Positions 26,253 through 36,653 of a DNA stretch of 64,000 nucleotides are shown piece after piece (position 1 is the stretch's first letter; every line of letters starts with the position of its first letter). This DNA is from Saccharospirillum sp. (GTDB lineage Bacteria; Pseudomonadota; Gammaproteobacteria; Pseudomonadales; Natronospirillaceae). Under the pieces are notes generated by a model. The model did not search any database and was not told the origin of the DNA. It saw nothing but the letters and a program-made list of their open reading frames with translations. The stretch spans positions 106,144 to 170,143 of the forward strand of contig JAIUML010000009.1 of assembly GCA_022565595.1 (NCBI GenBank). Reading direction: 5' to 3'. The position numbers and the translations under genes were made by a program.

Positions 26253-27083
26253 ATGAGCACCTCAAGAACTGTACGACAAATTGCCAAAGGCATCCCGACG
26301 TCGGATGGCGCCGGTGTCAAATTGACTCGTGTGATCGGCAATCAGTATGTCAAAAACCTTGACCCTTTTCTGATGCTGGACGAGTTCAAGTCGGATGACA
26401 AGGCAGACTACATGGCGGGCTTTCCCATGCACCCGCATCGTGGTTTTGAGACGGTGACCTATATGTTAAAAGGCGCCTTTCGTCATGGCGATAATCAGGG
26501 CAATACCGGCTACCTTGCACCGGGTTCCATCCAGTGGATGACCGCCGGGCGTGGCATCGTCCATGAGGAAATGCCTAACCAGGAGGATGGCCCTGTCTGG
26601 GGCTTTCAGCTCTGGGTGAACTTGCCATCGACGCACAAAATGACAGCCCCAAGGTATCAGGACGTGCCGCCTGAGCAGGTGCCAGAAGTTGAGCTTGAGC
26701 ATGGCCGGGTCAAAGTGCTGGTGGGTGATTTTCAAGGTGTACGAGGGCCAGTTGAAGACGTGGTGACCGATCCGCTCTATCTGGATTTTCACCTCAATGA
26801 CGGAGCGAGCCAGGCAGTGAAGATCCCTCTGGGCAAGACGGCGTTCGTTTATGTCTATCAAGGCTCAGCGGAGATCGCTGGTACGCAGTTGCCTGAGCGG
26901 CATTTGGGGATACTGAGCGAAGGTGAGACCATTGAGGTACGCTCTCTGGCGGCGGATACCCGATTGTTGGTGGTGGCAGGCGACCCGATTGAAGAGCCGG
27001 TGGTGCAGTATGGGCCCTTTGTGATGAATACGGTGGATGAGATTCAGCAGGCGATTCAGGACTACAATGAGGGGCGGTTTTGA
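26253..27083 (+). CDS. Pirin family protein (bicupin)
   Basis: A bicupin of 276 residues. The metal-binding residues are visible in FPMHPHRGFETVTYM (two His) and in RGIVHEEMPNQ (His and Glu), the usual 3-His/1-Glu iron site of the N-terminal cupin. A GGAGG sequence precedes the ATG. Pirins act as redox-responsive iron proteins and some are quercetin dioxygenases; the role here is unknown. Divergent from and probably controlled by the LysR gene. Confidence 0.92.
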   Translation: MSTSRTVRQIAKGIPTSDGAGVKLTRVIGNQYVKNLDPFLMLDEFKSDDKADYMAGFPMHPHRGFETVTYMLKGAFRHGDNQGNTGYLAPGSIQWMTAGRGIVHEEMPNQEDGPVWGFQLWVNLPSTHKMTAPRYQDVPPEQVPEVELEHGRVKVLVGDFQGVRGPVEDVVTDPLYLDFHLNDGASQAVKIPLGKTAFVYVYQGSAEIAGTQLPERHLGILSEGETIEVRSLAADTRLLVVAGDPIEEPVVQYGPFVMNTVDEIQQAIQDYNEGRF

Positions 27084-27110
27084 TTGGGAGGTGAGTTTTT
27101 GGCCCTTTTG

Positions 27111-27220
27111 CTCACCTCTCGCCCCCTCACCGATACGTCGGACCGCCCCAGCCCCTCTCACCCTTGCGGGTTGGGTGAGGGGAGTTGGGTGAGGGGGGGG
27201 GGAGAGGGTTGGTTGAGGGG
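27111..27220. repeat. CCCTCACC / GGTGAGGG low-complexity palindromic repeat, copy 1
   Basis: The left side holds CCCCCTCACC and CCCCTCTCACCC. The right side holds their complements GGGTGAGGGGAG, GGGTGAGGGG and GGAGAGGG. The same word pair occurs at 30156-30174, 35918-36031, 58716-58761 and 60837-60899, always between genes, so it is a dispersed extragenic family. Confidence 0.7.
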
Positions 27221-27254
27221 AAAGCGTTGCGAGGCAGAACGGCAGAGCCAACCA

Positions 27255-28061
27255 CTAGGGCCCCACCAAAAAGACCATCGAAGCCCACAAACTCTCCCAA
27301 ACCGCCTCAGAAGCCTCCGCGAGTTCAGGTGAGGGCTCGATCATGTGCACCGCATTCAGCAAATACTCTGCATCTGTCCGCCTGGGCAATTCAACCATGC
27401 CGTTGCTATCCGTCTCCAGGCGAAAAGAGTCGACATTGTCGTATTGGCGAATAAACAAGCGTGCCGTCGCACCAGTCATTGGCTGACCCTGCCAAAATAG
27501 TTGTGCAGTCAATGTCGACTCGTTGCTTTCCTGGTAAGGGTTCTGCTGCAGTACCCACTCAAACATCATGCCGCGATGCTGGTCATCTCCACGACCATTA
27601 CCCACTGCAACGAGTGTTTTACTGAAGCGGCGATAGACTTCAGAGAAGCCGGCATCAGGCAAGCCTCGATCGCGATGTGCGTCGAGGACCCATTCGATGC
27701 CCTCCAGTTCCAGAAAGTCCTGAAACAACGCTGGGTCATCGTAGGTCAGTTTGCTGTACCGTGAATCGTACAGAATTGTCAGCAGACTATTGCCGGTAAC
27801 ACGTTGCTGTACAGCGGGGCGATCACCCAGTCGGCTTTGGACGCTCACAGTCCCGTTGTTGGTGATTAACTCAAAACGCCCAAAGCGGTTTGGAAAAAAC
27901 GCATGGGTGTCTCCAGAAAAATACTCACCAATTCGAATGTTGGCGTTCAGATCGCGGCCAGAACGTATCTGGTACTCTTCGGGCTCGATCCAGAATTCGT
28001 GTGCCAGCGAAAGCTGGCTGAGGGTGATCAGAAAAAAGGTGATGGTTAGACGTTGGAGCAT
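27255..28061 (-). CDS. DUF4198-family periplasmic protein
   Basis: A secreted protein of 268 residues. I start it at the ATG on 28059-28061, giving a signal peptide ending LSLA and mature HEFWIEPEEYQIRSG, the characteristic opening of DUF4198 proteins. An Ig-like or carboxypeptidase-regulatory-like C-terminal part with MTGATARLFIR and a final hydrophobic stretch (WESLWASMVFLVG) follow. DUF4198 proteins such as NikK accompany metal importers and are thought to bind metal through the N-terminal His. No transporter is adjacent; a second member is at 54999-55757. Confidence 0.8.
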   Translation of the reverse strand: MLQRLTITFFLITLSQLSLAHEFWIEPEEYQIRSGRDLNANIRIGEYFSGDTHAFFPNRFGRFELITNNGTVSVQSRLGDRPAVQQRVTGNSLLTILYDSRYSKLTYDDPALFQDFLELEGIEWVLDAHRDRGLPDAGFSEVYRRFSKTLVAVGNGRGDDQHRGMMFEWVLQQNPYQESNESTLTAQLFWQGQPMTGATARLFIRQYDNVDSFRLETDSNGMVELPRRTDAEYLLNAVHMIEPSPELAEASEAVWESLWASMVFLVGP

Positions 28062-28117
28062 GGTGTGGGCCTGGTGAGTGAACAGGGTGTAGTCTAGTGA
28101 TAAAGACCCCCACAAAC

Positions 28118-28144
28118 AAAAAAACCGGCCGAAGCCGGTTTTTT
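28118..28144 (-). terminator. Rho-independent terminator of rpsT
   Basis: AACCGGC-CGAA-GCCGGTT flanked by A and T runs on both sides, so it works on either strand. It lies 16 bases past the rpsT stop and also insulates the DUF4198 gene. Confidence 0.93.
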
Positions 28145-28159
28145 CAAACACTGAACCGA

Positions 28160-28426
28160 TTAAACGTTCAGGGCTTTAACGCGAGCGCTCAGGCGGCTCA
28201 TGGTGCGAGATGCCTTGTTCTTGCTGATGATGCCTTTGCGAGCCATGCCGTCAATTACAGGCTGTGCATTGGTCAAAGCCTTGGAGGCTTCATCATAATT
28301 CTTGGCGTCAATGTTCTTGACGACCTTCTTGATGTAGGTACGAACCATCGAACGCAGGCTCGCATTGTGATTGCGGCGCTTCACTGCTTGACGAGCGCGT
28401 TTTTTGGAACCAGCAGAGTTAGCCAC
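28160..28426 (-). CDS. rpsT: 30S ribosomal protein S20
   Basis: Primary 16S rRNA-binding protein S20, 88 residues (Escherichia coli 87). The start is the GTG at 28424-28426 with AAGGAG six bases upstream. It gives (M)ANSAGSKKRARQ, the expected N-terminus; non-ATG starts are known for rpsT. A longer frame beginning at 28462 adds an unlikely leader. Lys/Arg-rich throughout, ending SARVKALNV. Divergent from murJ, as in Pseudomonas. Confidence 0.97.
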   Translation of the reverse strand: MANSAGSKKRARQAVKRRNHNASLRSMVRTYIKKVVKNIDAKNYDEASKALTNAQPVIDGMARKGIISKNKASRTMSRLSARVKALNV

Positions 28427-28581
28427 GAGCAGCTCCTTAGTTAGAATACTGGATAAGGTCAATTTTGAGGGGCGCGATTCTAGGGTTTTAGCCTGCCACT
28501 GTCAATAGAAGGAGTGAATTGTTCAGTAACAGGCGGATCGGGTACACTGCCGCTCTTGCCCGCTTAGCTTCAGGGAACGCG

Positions 28582-30156
28582 ATGGCCGACCATTCCGACC
28601 GGGAACCCCCAAATACAATGCCCAAACGCCGCAACCTCCTGGCAAGTTCTGCCGTTGTAGGTGGTGCGACCCTGTTGTCGCGTGTGCTGGGCATGGTTCG
28701 CGATACGGTTTTCGCCATTCTCTTTGGTGCCGGTGGTGCCATGGATGCTTTTCTGGTGGCGTTCAAGGTGCCCAATTTCTTGCGCCGTCTCTTCGCCGAG
28801 GGGGCGTTCAATCAGGCTTTCATTCCGGTTCTCTCCAGCGTACGGGATGATGAGGGCGATGCGGGTGTCAAGCGGCTCATTGCCGCCACTCAGCTGACTC
28901 TAGGGTCTGTGGTGGGTGTGGTCACCCTGGTGGCGATGCTGGCATCGCCACTGGTGGCCTGGGTATTCGCTCCGGGTTTCCATAGTGAGGGTGAAAAGCT
29001 GGCTCAAACGGCCGATTTTTTGCGCCTCACCTTTCCTTATCTCTGGTTTATTTCTTTAACAGCTCTGGCGCAGTCGGTTCTGAACACCTATGGGCGTTTT
29101 GCCGCACCAGCGGTGACGCCGGTCATCCTGAATCTTTGCTTGATCGGAGCCGCTTTCTTGCTCACGCCTCACTTTGCGGTGCCGATGACGGGACTGGCTT
29201 TAGGCGTGACCCTGGCAGGCCTACTGCAATGGCTCTGGCTGTGGCCTTCCCTGTTGAAACTGGGCTTGTGGCAGCCGCTCAACTGGCGTGCGCGCCATGC
29301 CGGGGTCAAACGCATCATGGTGTTGATGATACCGGCACTGTTCGGTGTCTCGGTCAGCCAGATCAACCTGCTGCTGGATACGGTACTGGCCTCCCTGCTG
29401 CAGGATGGCTCTGTCGGCTGGTTGTATTATTCGGACAGACTGGCCGAGTTGCCCCTGGGGGTTATCGGTATTGCCATTGCCACGGTGTTGTTGCCCCGAT
29501 TATCCGAAAAAGCCAACCAGGACGACCCTGCTCAGTTCAGACAGACCCTCGCCTGGGCGCTGCGGGTGGTATTGATTATCGGTTTGCCGGCCATGGCCGC
29601 GCTGGTGATACTGGCAACGCCCTTGTTGACGACCCTGTTTCAGTACAAGGCGTTCACGCCCTTTGATGTCAGTCAGAGCGCCAAAAGCCTGATGGCCTAT
29701 GCACTGGGCTTACCAGCTTTCATGCTGATCAAGATTCTGGCGCCGGCTTTTTTCTCGCGCCAGAACACGAAGACGCCCGTCAAGATCGGCGTTTGGGCCA
29801 TGGCGTTGAATATGGTCCTGAATCTGTTATTGATCATCCCTCTGGCGCATATGGGCCTGGCACTGGCGACCTCCTTGTCGGCCTGGTTCAATGCCCTCTG
29901 GTTGGCGCTCACCCTGCATCGGCAGGATGATTTTCCACAGATGGCACTGTGGCGCACAGGGGTACTGAAGGCAATGGTGGCTACCCTGTTGATGGCACTG
30001 GCGCTGCTTGGCGTGATGAGTCTGGAAGGGTTTGCCTTTCCTGCCGAGGTGTGGGGGCGGGTTTGGCGGTTGCTGGTGCTGGTGGGGACGGGTCTTGGGG
30101 TCTACAGTGTGGCTTTGTTGGTGATGGGGGTACGGCCTCGGGATTTGTTGCATTGA
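28582..30156 (+). CDS. murJ: Lipid II flippase MurJ
   Basis: MOP-superfamily flippase that moves lipid II across the inner membrane, with about 14 transmembrane segments. The conserved N-terminus is SAVVGGATLLSRVLGMVRD, followed by GAGGAMDAFLVAFKVPNFLRR and FAEGAFNQAFIPV. I choose the ATG at 28582 (524 residues) because AGGGAA lies just before it. A TTG at 28519 with AAGGAG and an ATG at 28618, closer to the Escherichia coli start, are alternatives. Confidence 0.94.
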   Translation: MADHSDREPPNTMPKRRNLLASSAVVGGATLLSRVLGMVRDTVFAILFGAGGAMDAFLVAFKVPNFLRRLFAEGAFNQAFIPVLSSVRDDEGDAGVKRLIAATQLTLGSVVGVVTLVAMLASPLVAWVFAPGFHSEGEKLAQTADFLRLTFPYLWFISLTALAQSVLNTYGRFAAPAVTPVILNLCLIGAAFLLTPHFAVPMTGLALGVTLAGLLQWLWLWPSLLKLGLWQPLNWRARHAGVKRIMVLMIPALFGVSVSQINLLLDTVLASLLQDGSVGWLYYSDRLAELPLGVIGIAIATVLLPRLSEKANQDDPAQFRQTLAWALRVVLIIGLPAMAALVILATPLLTTLFQYKAFTPFDVSQSAKSLMAYALGLPAFMLIKILAPAFFSRQNTKTPVKIGVWAMALNMVLNLLLIIPLAHMGLALATSLSAWFNALWLALTLHRQDDFPQMALWRTGVLKAMVATLLMALALLGVMSLEGFAFPAEVWGRVWRLLVLVGTGLGVYSVALLVMGVRPRDLLH

Positions 30157-30174
30157 CCCCTCACCCCCCACCCC
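30156..30174. repeat. CCCTCACC-type repeat fragment, copy 2
   Basis: ACCCCTCACCCCCCACCCC directly after the murJ stop. It has only one side of the palindrome found in the other copies. Confidence 0.45.
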
Positions 30175-30238
30175 AATCATTTTCACTGCCAGGCTTTTCC
30201 GATATACTGCCCGACCCTTGAAATCAACCCTTGGCCCT

Positions 30239-31168
30239 ATGCGAATCAGCCGCAGTCCCCGACAGTCTGGTCAGCCTTCTGCTGTGACCATCGGCAGCTT
30301 TGATGGTGTCCATCTTGGCCATCAGCAGTTGGTCGCAGTCCTTGATCGACACGCGAAAGCTCACGGGCTGGAGTCGACGGTGATCACCTTTGAGCCTCAA
30401 CCCCGAGAATTCTTTGACCCCCAGGGCGCTCCGGCTCGTTTGTCCGCGTTGACCGACAAGGTGCGACGGCTGGCGGCGCTTGGTGTTGACCACCTGGTGG
30501 TCCTGCCTTTCGATCGTCATTTGCGCTCTCTGACGGCTGATGCCTTTGTGCGCAAGGTATTGATAGACGGTCTCGATGCCCGTTGGGTGCAGGTAGGAGA
30601 CGACTTCCGTTTTGGCAACGATCGCAAGGGCGATGCTGCTTTTTTAAGACAGTACGACTTCGAGGTGGCTGAGCTGCCCTCGCAACGCCTGGGCGAGGCG
30701 CGCATCAGCAGCACCGTTATTCGCCAATGCCTGGCCGAAGGGCAGATGCAGCAGGCGGCAAGGCTGTTGGGTGAGCCCTATACCCTGATGGGCCGGGTCA
30801 TTTATGGCCGGCAACTGGGTCGAACCATCGGTGTGCCTACCGCCAATATCCTGCTGCGTCACCCCAAACTGGCCACCACTGGCGTCTTTGTCGTGCAGGC
30901 CGAAAGTAACGGGCGTGTCTGGCAGGGTGTGGCCAACCTCGGGCCCAAGCCAACCGTTAATGACGAACGTTACTGGCTGGAGGTGCATTTGTTGGATGAT
31001 GCCCCCAACTTGTACGGACAGAGGCTGGAAGTGCAACTGCTGCACAAGCTGCGGGGTGTAGAAAGATTTGATACGCTTGACGCCCTTAAACAACAGATTC
31101 AGGCAGACATCCAGGCCACTCGCGCCTGGTTTTCCCAACCGACGGAAGTGACACAGTTCCATGACTGA
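30239..31168 (+). CDS. ribF: Bifunctional riboflavin kinase / FAD synthetase RibF
   Basis: Makes FMN and FAD from riboflavin, 309 residues. The N-terminal adenylyltransferase domain has [12 protein letters not shown] and [14 protein letters not shown]; the C-terminal kinase domain has [11 protein letters not shown] and [12 protein letters not shown] start at the ATG on 30239 (MRISRSPRQ), although a TTG at 30218 is in frame. Its last 8 bases overlap ileS, so the two are co-translated, the order known in gammaproteobacteria. Confidence 0.96.
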   Translation: MRISRSPRQSGQPSAVTIGSFDGVHLGHQQLVAVLDRHAKAHGLESTVITFEPQPREFFDPQGAPARLSALTDKVRRLAALGVDHLVVLPFDRHLRSLTADAFVRKVLIDGLDARWVQVGDDFRFGNDRKGDAAFLRQYDFEVAELPSQRLGEARISSTVIRQCLAEGQMQQAARLLGEPYTLMGRVIYGRQLGRTIGVPTANILLRHPKLATTGVFVVQAESNGRVWQGVANLGPKPTVNDERYWLEVHLLDDAPNLYGQRLEVQLLHKLRGVERFDTLDALKQQIQADIQATRAWFSQPTEVTQFHD

Positions 31169-33983
31169 CTATAAAGCGACCCTGAACTTGCCGCAGACGG
31201 ATTTCCCGATGCGCGGTAACCTGGCCAAGCGCGAGCCCGATATGCTGGCGCACTGGGAGAAAATAGGGCTGTACGAGCGAATTCGTGCTGCCAGCGCGGG
31301 TCGCCCCAAGTTCATTCTGCACGATGGCCCGCCTTATGCGAATGGCAACTTGCACCTGGGTCATGCGGTCAACAAGATTCTGAAAGACATCATCGTCAAG
31401 TCCAAAGGCTTTATCGGCTATGATGCCCCTTACATACCCGGTTGGGATTGCCATGGCCTGCCGATCGAACACAAAGTCGAAACCACCATCGGCCGTGCCG
31501 GTGACAAGGTCGATTTCAAGACCTTTCGCGCCAAATGCCGTGAATTTGCGCTCAGCCAGATCGAAGGTCAGCGCAAGGACTTTATCCGCATGGGCGTCTT
31601 TGGTGACTGGTACAACCCCTATTTGACGCTCAACCATCAGACAGAGGCCGACATCATCCGTGCGCTGGGCAAGATCGCGGAAAGCGGACACCTGGTACGA
31701 GGCTTCAAACCTGTTTATTGGAGCGTGGTCGGTGGTTCTGCATTGGCTGAGGCAGAGGTCGAGTACCACGACAAGACCTCCTACAGCATCGATGTCCGCT
31801 ACAGCGCTCAGGACTCCCAGGCTGTATTGAAGGCCTTCGGCACTGAAGCCGGGCAGGGGGAAGTGGCCGCCGTTATCTGGACAACCACACCCTGGACACT
31901 GCCGGCTTCTCAAGCCATTTCTGTCGGGCCAGAGCTGGACTATGTGCTGGTTCAGGTGGATGTATTGGGCGCACCTGCTCGACTGGTGCTGGCTCAGGGC
32001 TTGCTGGAAAGCACCCTTGCGCGCATGGGCGTTGAGCAGCATGAGGTATTGGCAACGGTAACAGGCGATGCCCTGGAGAAGCTGATGTTCAATCATCCCT
32101 TCTACCACCGCGATATCCCCATTCTTCTCGGCGATCACGTGACGCTGGATGCCGGTACCGGCTGTGTGCACACAGCACCCGACCACGGCATGGAAGACTT
32201 TGTCGTGTGCCAGCAGTACGGCATCGATACGCTGAACCCCATGGATGACAAGGGCATCTTCCGCGACAATGTCGAGTTCTTTGCCGGCGAACATGTCTAC
32301 AAGGTGGATGATCACATCCTGGACGTCTGCCGCGAACAGGGTCGGCTGCTGAGTAGCGGCAAGCTGACCCACAGCTATGCCCATTGCTGGCGCACCAAAA
32401 CACCGCTGATCTACCGCGCTACTCCGCAGTGGTTTATCAGCATGGACAAGAACGGCCTGCGCGAAAAAGCCATGGATGCCATCAAGGGCGTGCGTTGGGT
32501 GCCTGGCTGGGGCCAGAACCGCATCGAAGCCATGTTCGAACAAAGCCCGGACTGGTGCATCTCCCGTCAGCGCACCTGGGGTGTGCCAATCACCTTCGTT
32601 ACCCACAAGACCACTGGCGAATTGCACCCTCAGTTGCCCGAGATCATCGAGGCCGTTGCGCAGCGAGTAGAGACTGATGGGATGGACGCCTGGTGGGACC
32701 TCGACCTGAAAGAAGTGATCGGCGACGAGGCCGAGCACTACGAAAAAGCCACCGATACGCTCGATGTCTGGTTCGACTCTGGCGTCACTCACGATACCGT
32801 TCTGCGCAAACGCGAAGAGCTCGGCCAGTACCCGGCAGACATGTACCTCGAAGGTTCCGACCAGCACCGTGGCTGGTTCCAGTCGTCGCTGAAAACCGCC
32901 GTCGCCATCAATGGCACTGCCCCCTACAAACAGGTGCTGACCCACGGCTTTACCGTCGACGAAAAAGGCCACAAGATGTCCAAGTCGCTCGGCAACGGCA
33001 TCGACCCGCAGGAGGTGTTTGACAGCCTTGGTGCCGACATTCTGCGCCTGTGGGTGGCCTCGGCGGACTACAGCGGCGATATGGCGCTGTCGAAAGACAT
33101 TCTGAATCGGGCGGCCGATGCCTACCGACGCATTCGCAACACCGCGCGTTTTCTGATCTCCAACCTCAGTGGTTTTGACCCGGCAACAGACCAGGTCGAG
33201 CCGGAGCAAATGCTGGCACTGGACCGCTGGGCGGTCGATCGCGCTGCGCGCCTTCAGGAAGAACTGTCGCACGCCTACGACAACTACCAGTTCGTGCAGG
33301 TGTACCAGAAGATGCATCACTTCTGCGTGCTGGATATGGGCGGTTTTTACCTGGACATCATCAAGGACCGTCAGTACACCACCCAACCCGAGTCTCTGGC
33401 CCGGCGCAGTGCTCAGACGGCGCTGTACCATGTGCTTGAAGCCCTGGTGCGCTGGATGGCGCCGATCATGAGCTTTACTGCCGATGAGCTCTGGCAATTC
33501 TTGCCCGGTGAGCGCTCGGTCAGTGTATTCGAGAACACCTGGTACGAAGGCCTGTTCCGACTGGACCCCGCCGAGCCAATGAACCAGGGTTTCTGGACTC
33601 AGGTTCAAGCGGTGAAGGAAGGCGTCAACAAGGTGCTGGAACTGGCCCGCAACGAGGGTCGCGTCGGTGGCAGCCTGAAAGCCGAAGTAACCCTCTACTG
33701 TGATTCGGAACTGCTGGAGTTGTTGGCCGAATTGGGTGGGGAGCTGCGCTTTGTTACCCTGACCAGTGAGGCCCGCCTGGCGCCTCTGACCGAAGCCGAC
33801 GGCCAGGCCGTCAGCACCGACCTCGAAGGGTTGAAAGTCACAGTAGTGGCCAGCGAACACACCAAGTGCACGCGCTGTTGGCATCAGCGTGAAGATGTTG
33901 GCCAGCATGCGGAACATCCAGAGCTTTGTGGGCGTTGCGTCGATAACGTCAGCGGCGAAGGCGAAGTGCGCCTCTATGCGTAA
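31161..33983 (+). CDS. ileS: Isoleucyl-tRNA synthetase IleS
   Basis: Class I synthetase, 940 residues (Escherichia coli 938). The HIGH motif is HLGH (65-68) in [19 protein letters not shown] is near residue 605 ([11 protein letters not shown]). The editing domain is present with [10 protein letters not shown]. The C-terminal zinc site has CTRCW near 903 and CGRC near 923. It starts inside the end of ribF. Nothing abnormal. Confidence 0.98.
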   Translation: MTDYKATLNLPQTDFPMRGNLAKREPDMLAHWEKIGLYERIRAASAGRPKFILHDGPPYANGNLHLGHAVNKILKDIIVKSKGFIGYDAPYIPGWDCHGLPIEHKVETTIGRAGDKVDFKTFRAKCREFALSQIEGQRKDFIRMGVFGDWYNPYLTLNHQTEADIIRALGKIAESGHLVRGFKPVYWSVVGGSALAEAEVEYHDKTSYSIDVRYSAQDSQAVLKAFGTEAGQGEVAAVIWTTTPWTLPASQAISVGPELDYVLVQVDVLGAPARLVLAQGLLESTLARMGVEQHEVLATVTGDALEKLMFNHPFYHRDIPILLGDHVTLDAGTGCVHTAPDHGMEDFVVCQQYGIDTLNPMDDKGIFRDNVEFFAGEHVYKVDDHILDVCREQGRLLSSGKLTHSYAHCWRTKTPLIYRATPQWFISMDKNGLREKAMDAIKGVRWVPGWGQNRIEAMFEQSPDWCISRQRTWGVPITFVTHKTTGELHPQLPEIIEAVAQRVETDGMDAWWDLDLKEVIGDEAEHYEKATDTLDVWFDSGVTHDTVLRKREELGQYPADMYLEGSDQHRGWFQSSLKTAVAINGTAPYKQVLTHGFTVDEKGHKMSKSLGNGIDPQEVFDSLGADILRLWVASADYSGDMALSKDILNRAADAYRRIRNTARFLISNLSGFDPATDQVEPEQMLALDRWAVDRAARLQEELSHAYDNYQFVQVYQKMHHFCVLDMGGFYLDIIKDRQYTTQPESLARRSAQTALYHVLEALVRWMAPIMSFTADELWQFLPGERSVSVFENTWYEGLFRLDPAEPMNQGFWTQVQAVKEGVNKVLELARNEGRVGGSLKAEVTLYCDSELLELLAELGGELRFVTLTSEARLAPLTEADGQAVSTDLEGLKVTVVASEHTKCTRCWHQREDVGQHAEHPELCGRCVDNVSGEGEVRLYA

Positions 33984-33992
33984 GGGTTGCTG

Positions 33993-34496
33993 ATGAAAAT
34001 GGCCGCTATGCTCCGCCAGAGTCGATGGCTATTGATCAGTGCCGTCATCGTCGCTCTGGACTTGTGGACCAAGTCTCTGGCAGTGGCGAACCTGGATTAC
34101 GCCCAGCCGGTGACTCTGTTGCCGGTACTGGATTTTACGCTGCTGTACAATTATGGCGCTGCGTTCAGCTTTTTGAGTACGGCCGGGGGCTGGCAGCGCT
34201 GGTTGTTTACCTTCATTGCCTTGTCGGTGAGCGTGGTGCTGGTCATCTGGATACTGCGTCTGGACCGTAAAGAGCAATGGTTGACGATCTCCCTGGCGCT
34301 GATACTGGGCGGAGCCGTGGGAAACCTTTATGACCGTATGACGCTCGGCTATGTGGTCGATTTCATTCATTTTCATTGGAATAACCGCTATTTTCCGGCT
34401 TTCAATATTGCCGATGCGGCGATTTCTGTGGGTGCCGTCATGATGCTGATCGACGCCTTCTGGTTGCAGAAGCGGCGCGAAGCAGCGTCATCCTGA
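33993..34496 (+). CDS. lspA: Lipoprotein signal peptidase LspA
   Basis: Inner-membrane aspartyl protease that removes signal peptides from prolipoproteins, 167 residues from the ATG at 33993. It has four transmembrane segments. Conserved blocks are NYGAAFSFL, GGAVGNLYDR and VVDFIHFHW...FPAFNIADA with the two catalytic Asp. The gap to ileS is 9 bases. An in-frame TTG at 33987 is less likely as a start. Confidence 0.96.
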   Translation: MKMAAMLRQSRWLLISAVIVALDLWTKSLAVANLDYAQPVTLLPVLDFTLLYNYGAAFSFLSTAGGWQRWLFTFIALSVSVVLVIWILRLDRKEQWLTISLALILGGAVGNLYDRMTLGYVVDFIHFHWNNRYFPAFNIADAAISVGAVMMLIDAFWLQKRREAASS

Positions 34497-34522
34497 TGCA
34501 GCCATCTTGAGGCAAGAGTGCT

Positions 34523-34966
34523 ATGCAACAGATACAGGAAAATAGCCGTGTCACCCTGCACTTCGCGTTGCGACTGAGTGGCGGCGAGACGGTTGATTCA
34601 ACCTTCGAAGCAGAGCCCGCGACCCTGACCATGGGTGATGGCAACCTGCCCGAGGGCTTTGAACGCCATTTGATGGGCATGAGCGTGGGGGACCATCGCA
34701 CCGTGCAGGTGCCACCGGAAGATGCCTTCGGCCAACCCAACCCGCAAAATCGACAGAATTTCAAGCGCCATCAGTTTCCGGAAGGGGAGCTGGAGCCGGG
34801 CATGGTAATGTCGTTCGCCGATGCCAGCCAGAGTGAGCTGCCGGGTGTGATCGCTGAAATCGAAGGCGATTTCGTCACCGTAGATTTCAACCACCCCCTC
34901 GCCGGCAAGACGCTGGATTTCGAAGTCAAAATCATCGCCATAGAGGCGGCCGATCATGGACATTAA
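34523..34966 (+). CDS. fkpB: FKBP-type peptidyl-prolyl isomerase FkpB (SlpA)
   Basis: SlyD-like FKBP, 147 residues, cytoplasmic. [19 protein letters not shown] begins the FKBP core, [14 protein letters not shown] is the usual turn, and the insert-in-flap segment with [11 protein letters not shown] follows. [19 protein letters not shown] closes the family pattern. It overlaps the ispH start by 11 bases, the normal position for this gene. Confidence 0.94.
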   Translation: MQQIQENSRVTLHFALRLSGGETVDSTFEAEPATLTMGDGNLPEGFERHLMGMSVGDHRTVQVPPEDAFGQPNPQNRQNFKRHQFPEGELEPGMVMSFADASQSELPGVIAEIEGDFVTVDFNHPLAGKTLDFEVKIIAIEAADHGH

Positions 34967-35900
34967 ACTCGCCAACCCGCGCGGATTCTGCGCCGGGGTC
35001 GACAGAGCCATCGACATCGTCAATCGCGCGCTCGAGCTCTATGGTTCACCCCTCTATGTACGGCACGAAGTGGTGCACAACAAGTTTGTGGTGGACGACC
35101 TGCGCCAACGCGGCGCTGTCTTCGTTGATGAACTCGATGAAGTACCCGACGGCCAGCTGGTCATCTTTTCTGCCCATGGGGTCTCCCAGGCGGTACGTGA
35201 AGAAGCCGACCGGCGCGGGCTGAAAGTCTTCGACGCCACCTGCCCACTGGTCACCAAGGTGCATCTGGAAGTCACTCGTTACAGCGGTGATGGCATGGAA
35301 TGCATACTGATCGGTCACAAGGGCCACCCGGAAGTCGAAGGCACCATGGGGCAGTACCGGACAGACAAGGGCGGGGCGATATACCTGGTAGAAAGCGAAG
35401 CCGACGTCGACAAACTCCAGATCAAGAACGAAAGCCGCCTGGCCTACGTCACCCAGACCACCCTGTCGATGGACGACACCGCACGCATCATCGATGCTCT
35501 GCGCCAGCGCTTCCCGGACATCCAGGGCCCACGCAAGGACGACATCTGCTACGCCACCCAGAACCGCCAGGACGCCGTCAAGACACTCGCCAAAGAGTGT
35601 GACCTGGTACTGGTTGTGGGCTCACCCAACTCCTCCAACAGCAACCGCTTGCGCGAACTGGCCGAACGCATGGGCTGCGACGCCTATCTGCTCGACAGCG
35701 CCGACCAGCTCGACCCGAGCTGGTTCAGCGGCAAACATCGCATCGGCGTCACCGCCGGCGCTTCTGCCCCGGAAATACTGGTTACCCAGGTATTGGATGG
35801 TCTCAAGGCTATGGGTGCTGGCGAACCGATAGAACTGGACGGCATCCCAGAGAACATCACCTTTTCCATACCGAAAGAGTTGCGGTTAAAGGCGATTTAG
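34956..35900 (+). CDS. ispH: 4-hydroxy-3-methylbut-2-enyl diphosphate reductase IspH (LytB)
   Basis: The iron-sulfur enzyme of the last MEP-pathway step, 314 residues. Cluster cysteines are in [11 protein letters not shown] (Cys12), [11 protein letters not shown] and [12 protein letters not shown] with the preceding DLVLVVG region. The His residues of [10 protein letters not shown] and [14 protein letters not shown] are also kept. Last gene of the ribF-ileS-lspA-fkpB-ispH run. Confidence 0.97.
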   Translation: MDIKLANPRGFCAGVDRAIDIVNRALELYGSPLYVRHEVVHNKFVVDDLRQRGAVFVDELDEVPDGQLVIFSAHGVSQAVREEADRRGLKVFDATCPLVTKVHLEVTRYSGDGMECILIGHKGHPEVEGTMGQYRTDKGGAIYLVESEADVDKLQIKNESRLAYVTQTTLSMDDTARIIDALRQRFPDIQGPRKDDICYATQNRQDAVKTLAKECDLVLVVGSPNSSNSNRLRELAERMGCDAYLLDSADQLDPSWFSGKHRIGVTAGASAPEILVTQVLDGLKAMGAGEPIELDGIPENITFSIPKELRLKAI

Positions 35901-35917
35901 CCTCCAGTCAGGCCTTA

Positions 35918-36031
35918 ACCCTCACCCTGAAAGGAAGAGGGAGAATTACGCTTCCCTTCTTTTGGGCGGGAGTCGGAAGATGGCACTCCCCCTCTCCCTC
36001 CCTCCCGGGGAGAGGGCCGGGGTAAGGGTGG
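35918..36031. repeat. CCCTCACC / GAGAGGG palindromic repeat, copy 3
   Basis: The left part has ACCCTCACCCTGAAAGG and GAGGGAG; the right part has CCCTCTCCC, GGGGAGAGGGCCGGGG and TAAGGGTGG. The two halves can fold together. It lies in the gap between ispH and the pilin operon, and no gene is seen there. Confidence 0.65.
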
Positions 36032-36185
36032 TGGTGGAATGAACATTCCCCTTCACTCAAGACCCAGTTCTCATTTTCACACACCACCCCGCCATTCATC
36101 CTCCCTCTAAGACCGTTTGTCAGTTACCATGAGACTTTGCTTGTATAAACAGTAAGCTGGCATTCAGATAATTATGGATCCGTCT

Positions 36186-36653
36186 ATGAGCAGTCAAAAA
36201 GGCGTAACATTAATAGAGTTGATGATCACTCTGGCGGTAATTGCCATCATCGCCTCGCTCGCTGCACCGAGCTTCCAGGGGGTGATAGAAAATAACCGGG
36301 TCGCCTCTCAGGCTAACGGTCTGCTTTCTGCGGCACATTTCGCCCGAAGTGAGGCAGTGAAAACAGGAGGGGACGTCACTCTGACAGTCAATGCGGATGG
36401 AAGCTGGTGTGTTCATGCAGACGCCGATTGCACTATTTCTTTGCGCACAGGCGGTGGCGTGACAGCCAACTCCATGGTGCCCGCTGGCGGAAGTAACATA
36501 ACCTTTGATCGACGTGGTGAAAGCGCTACCGGTGGCAATGTCACGGTTCTCATTCATCCTGCTGGGTGTTCCGGTGATACAGGAAGAGCTAGACAGTTAA
36601 CGGTAACTACCGTTGGCCGAGCAGCTATAACGGCAGAGGACTGTCCTTCATGA
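36186..36653 (+). CDS. Type IV pilus minor pseudopilin, GspH/FimT (FimU-like)
   Basis: A minor pilin of 155 residues. A short leader ends in Gly (SSQKG) before VTLIELMITLAVIAI, the prepilin peptidase site and hydrophobic helix with Glu5. Four Cys in the C-terminal half could form disulfides. By position as the first gene before pilV-pilW-pilX-pilY1-pilE it corresponds to FimU of Pseudomonas. I use the ATG at 36186; the one at 36174 adds four residues and has no better ribosome-binding site. It overlaps pilV by four bases. Confidence 0.88.
   Translation: MSSQKGVTLIELMITLAVIAIIASLAAPSFQGVIENNRVASQANGLLSAAHFARSEAVKTGGDVTLTVNADGSWCVHADADCTISLRTGGGVTANSMVPAGGSNITFDRRGESATGGNVTVLIHPAGCSGDTGRARQLTVTTVGRAAITAEDCPS

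Noticed and set aside
31086..33917. 943-codon open frame antisense to ileS
   Set aside because: Codon-shadow of a long, GC-biased gene; the translation has no family-like pattern, while the plus strand is a complete IleS with all motifs.
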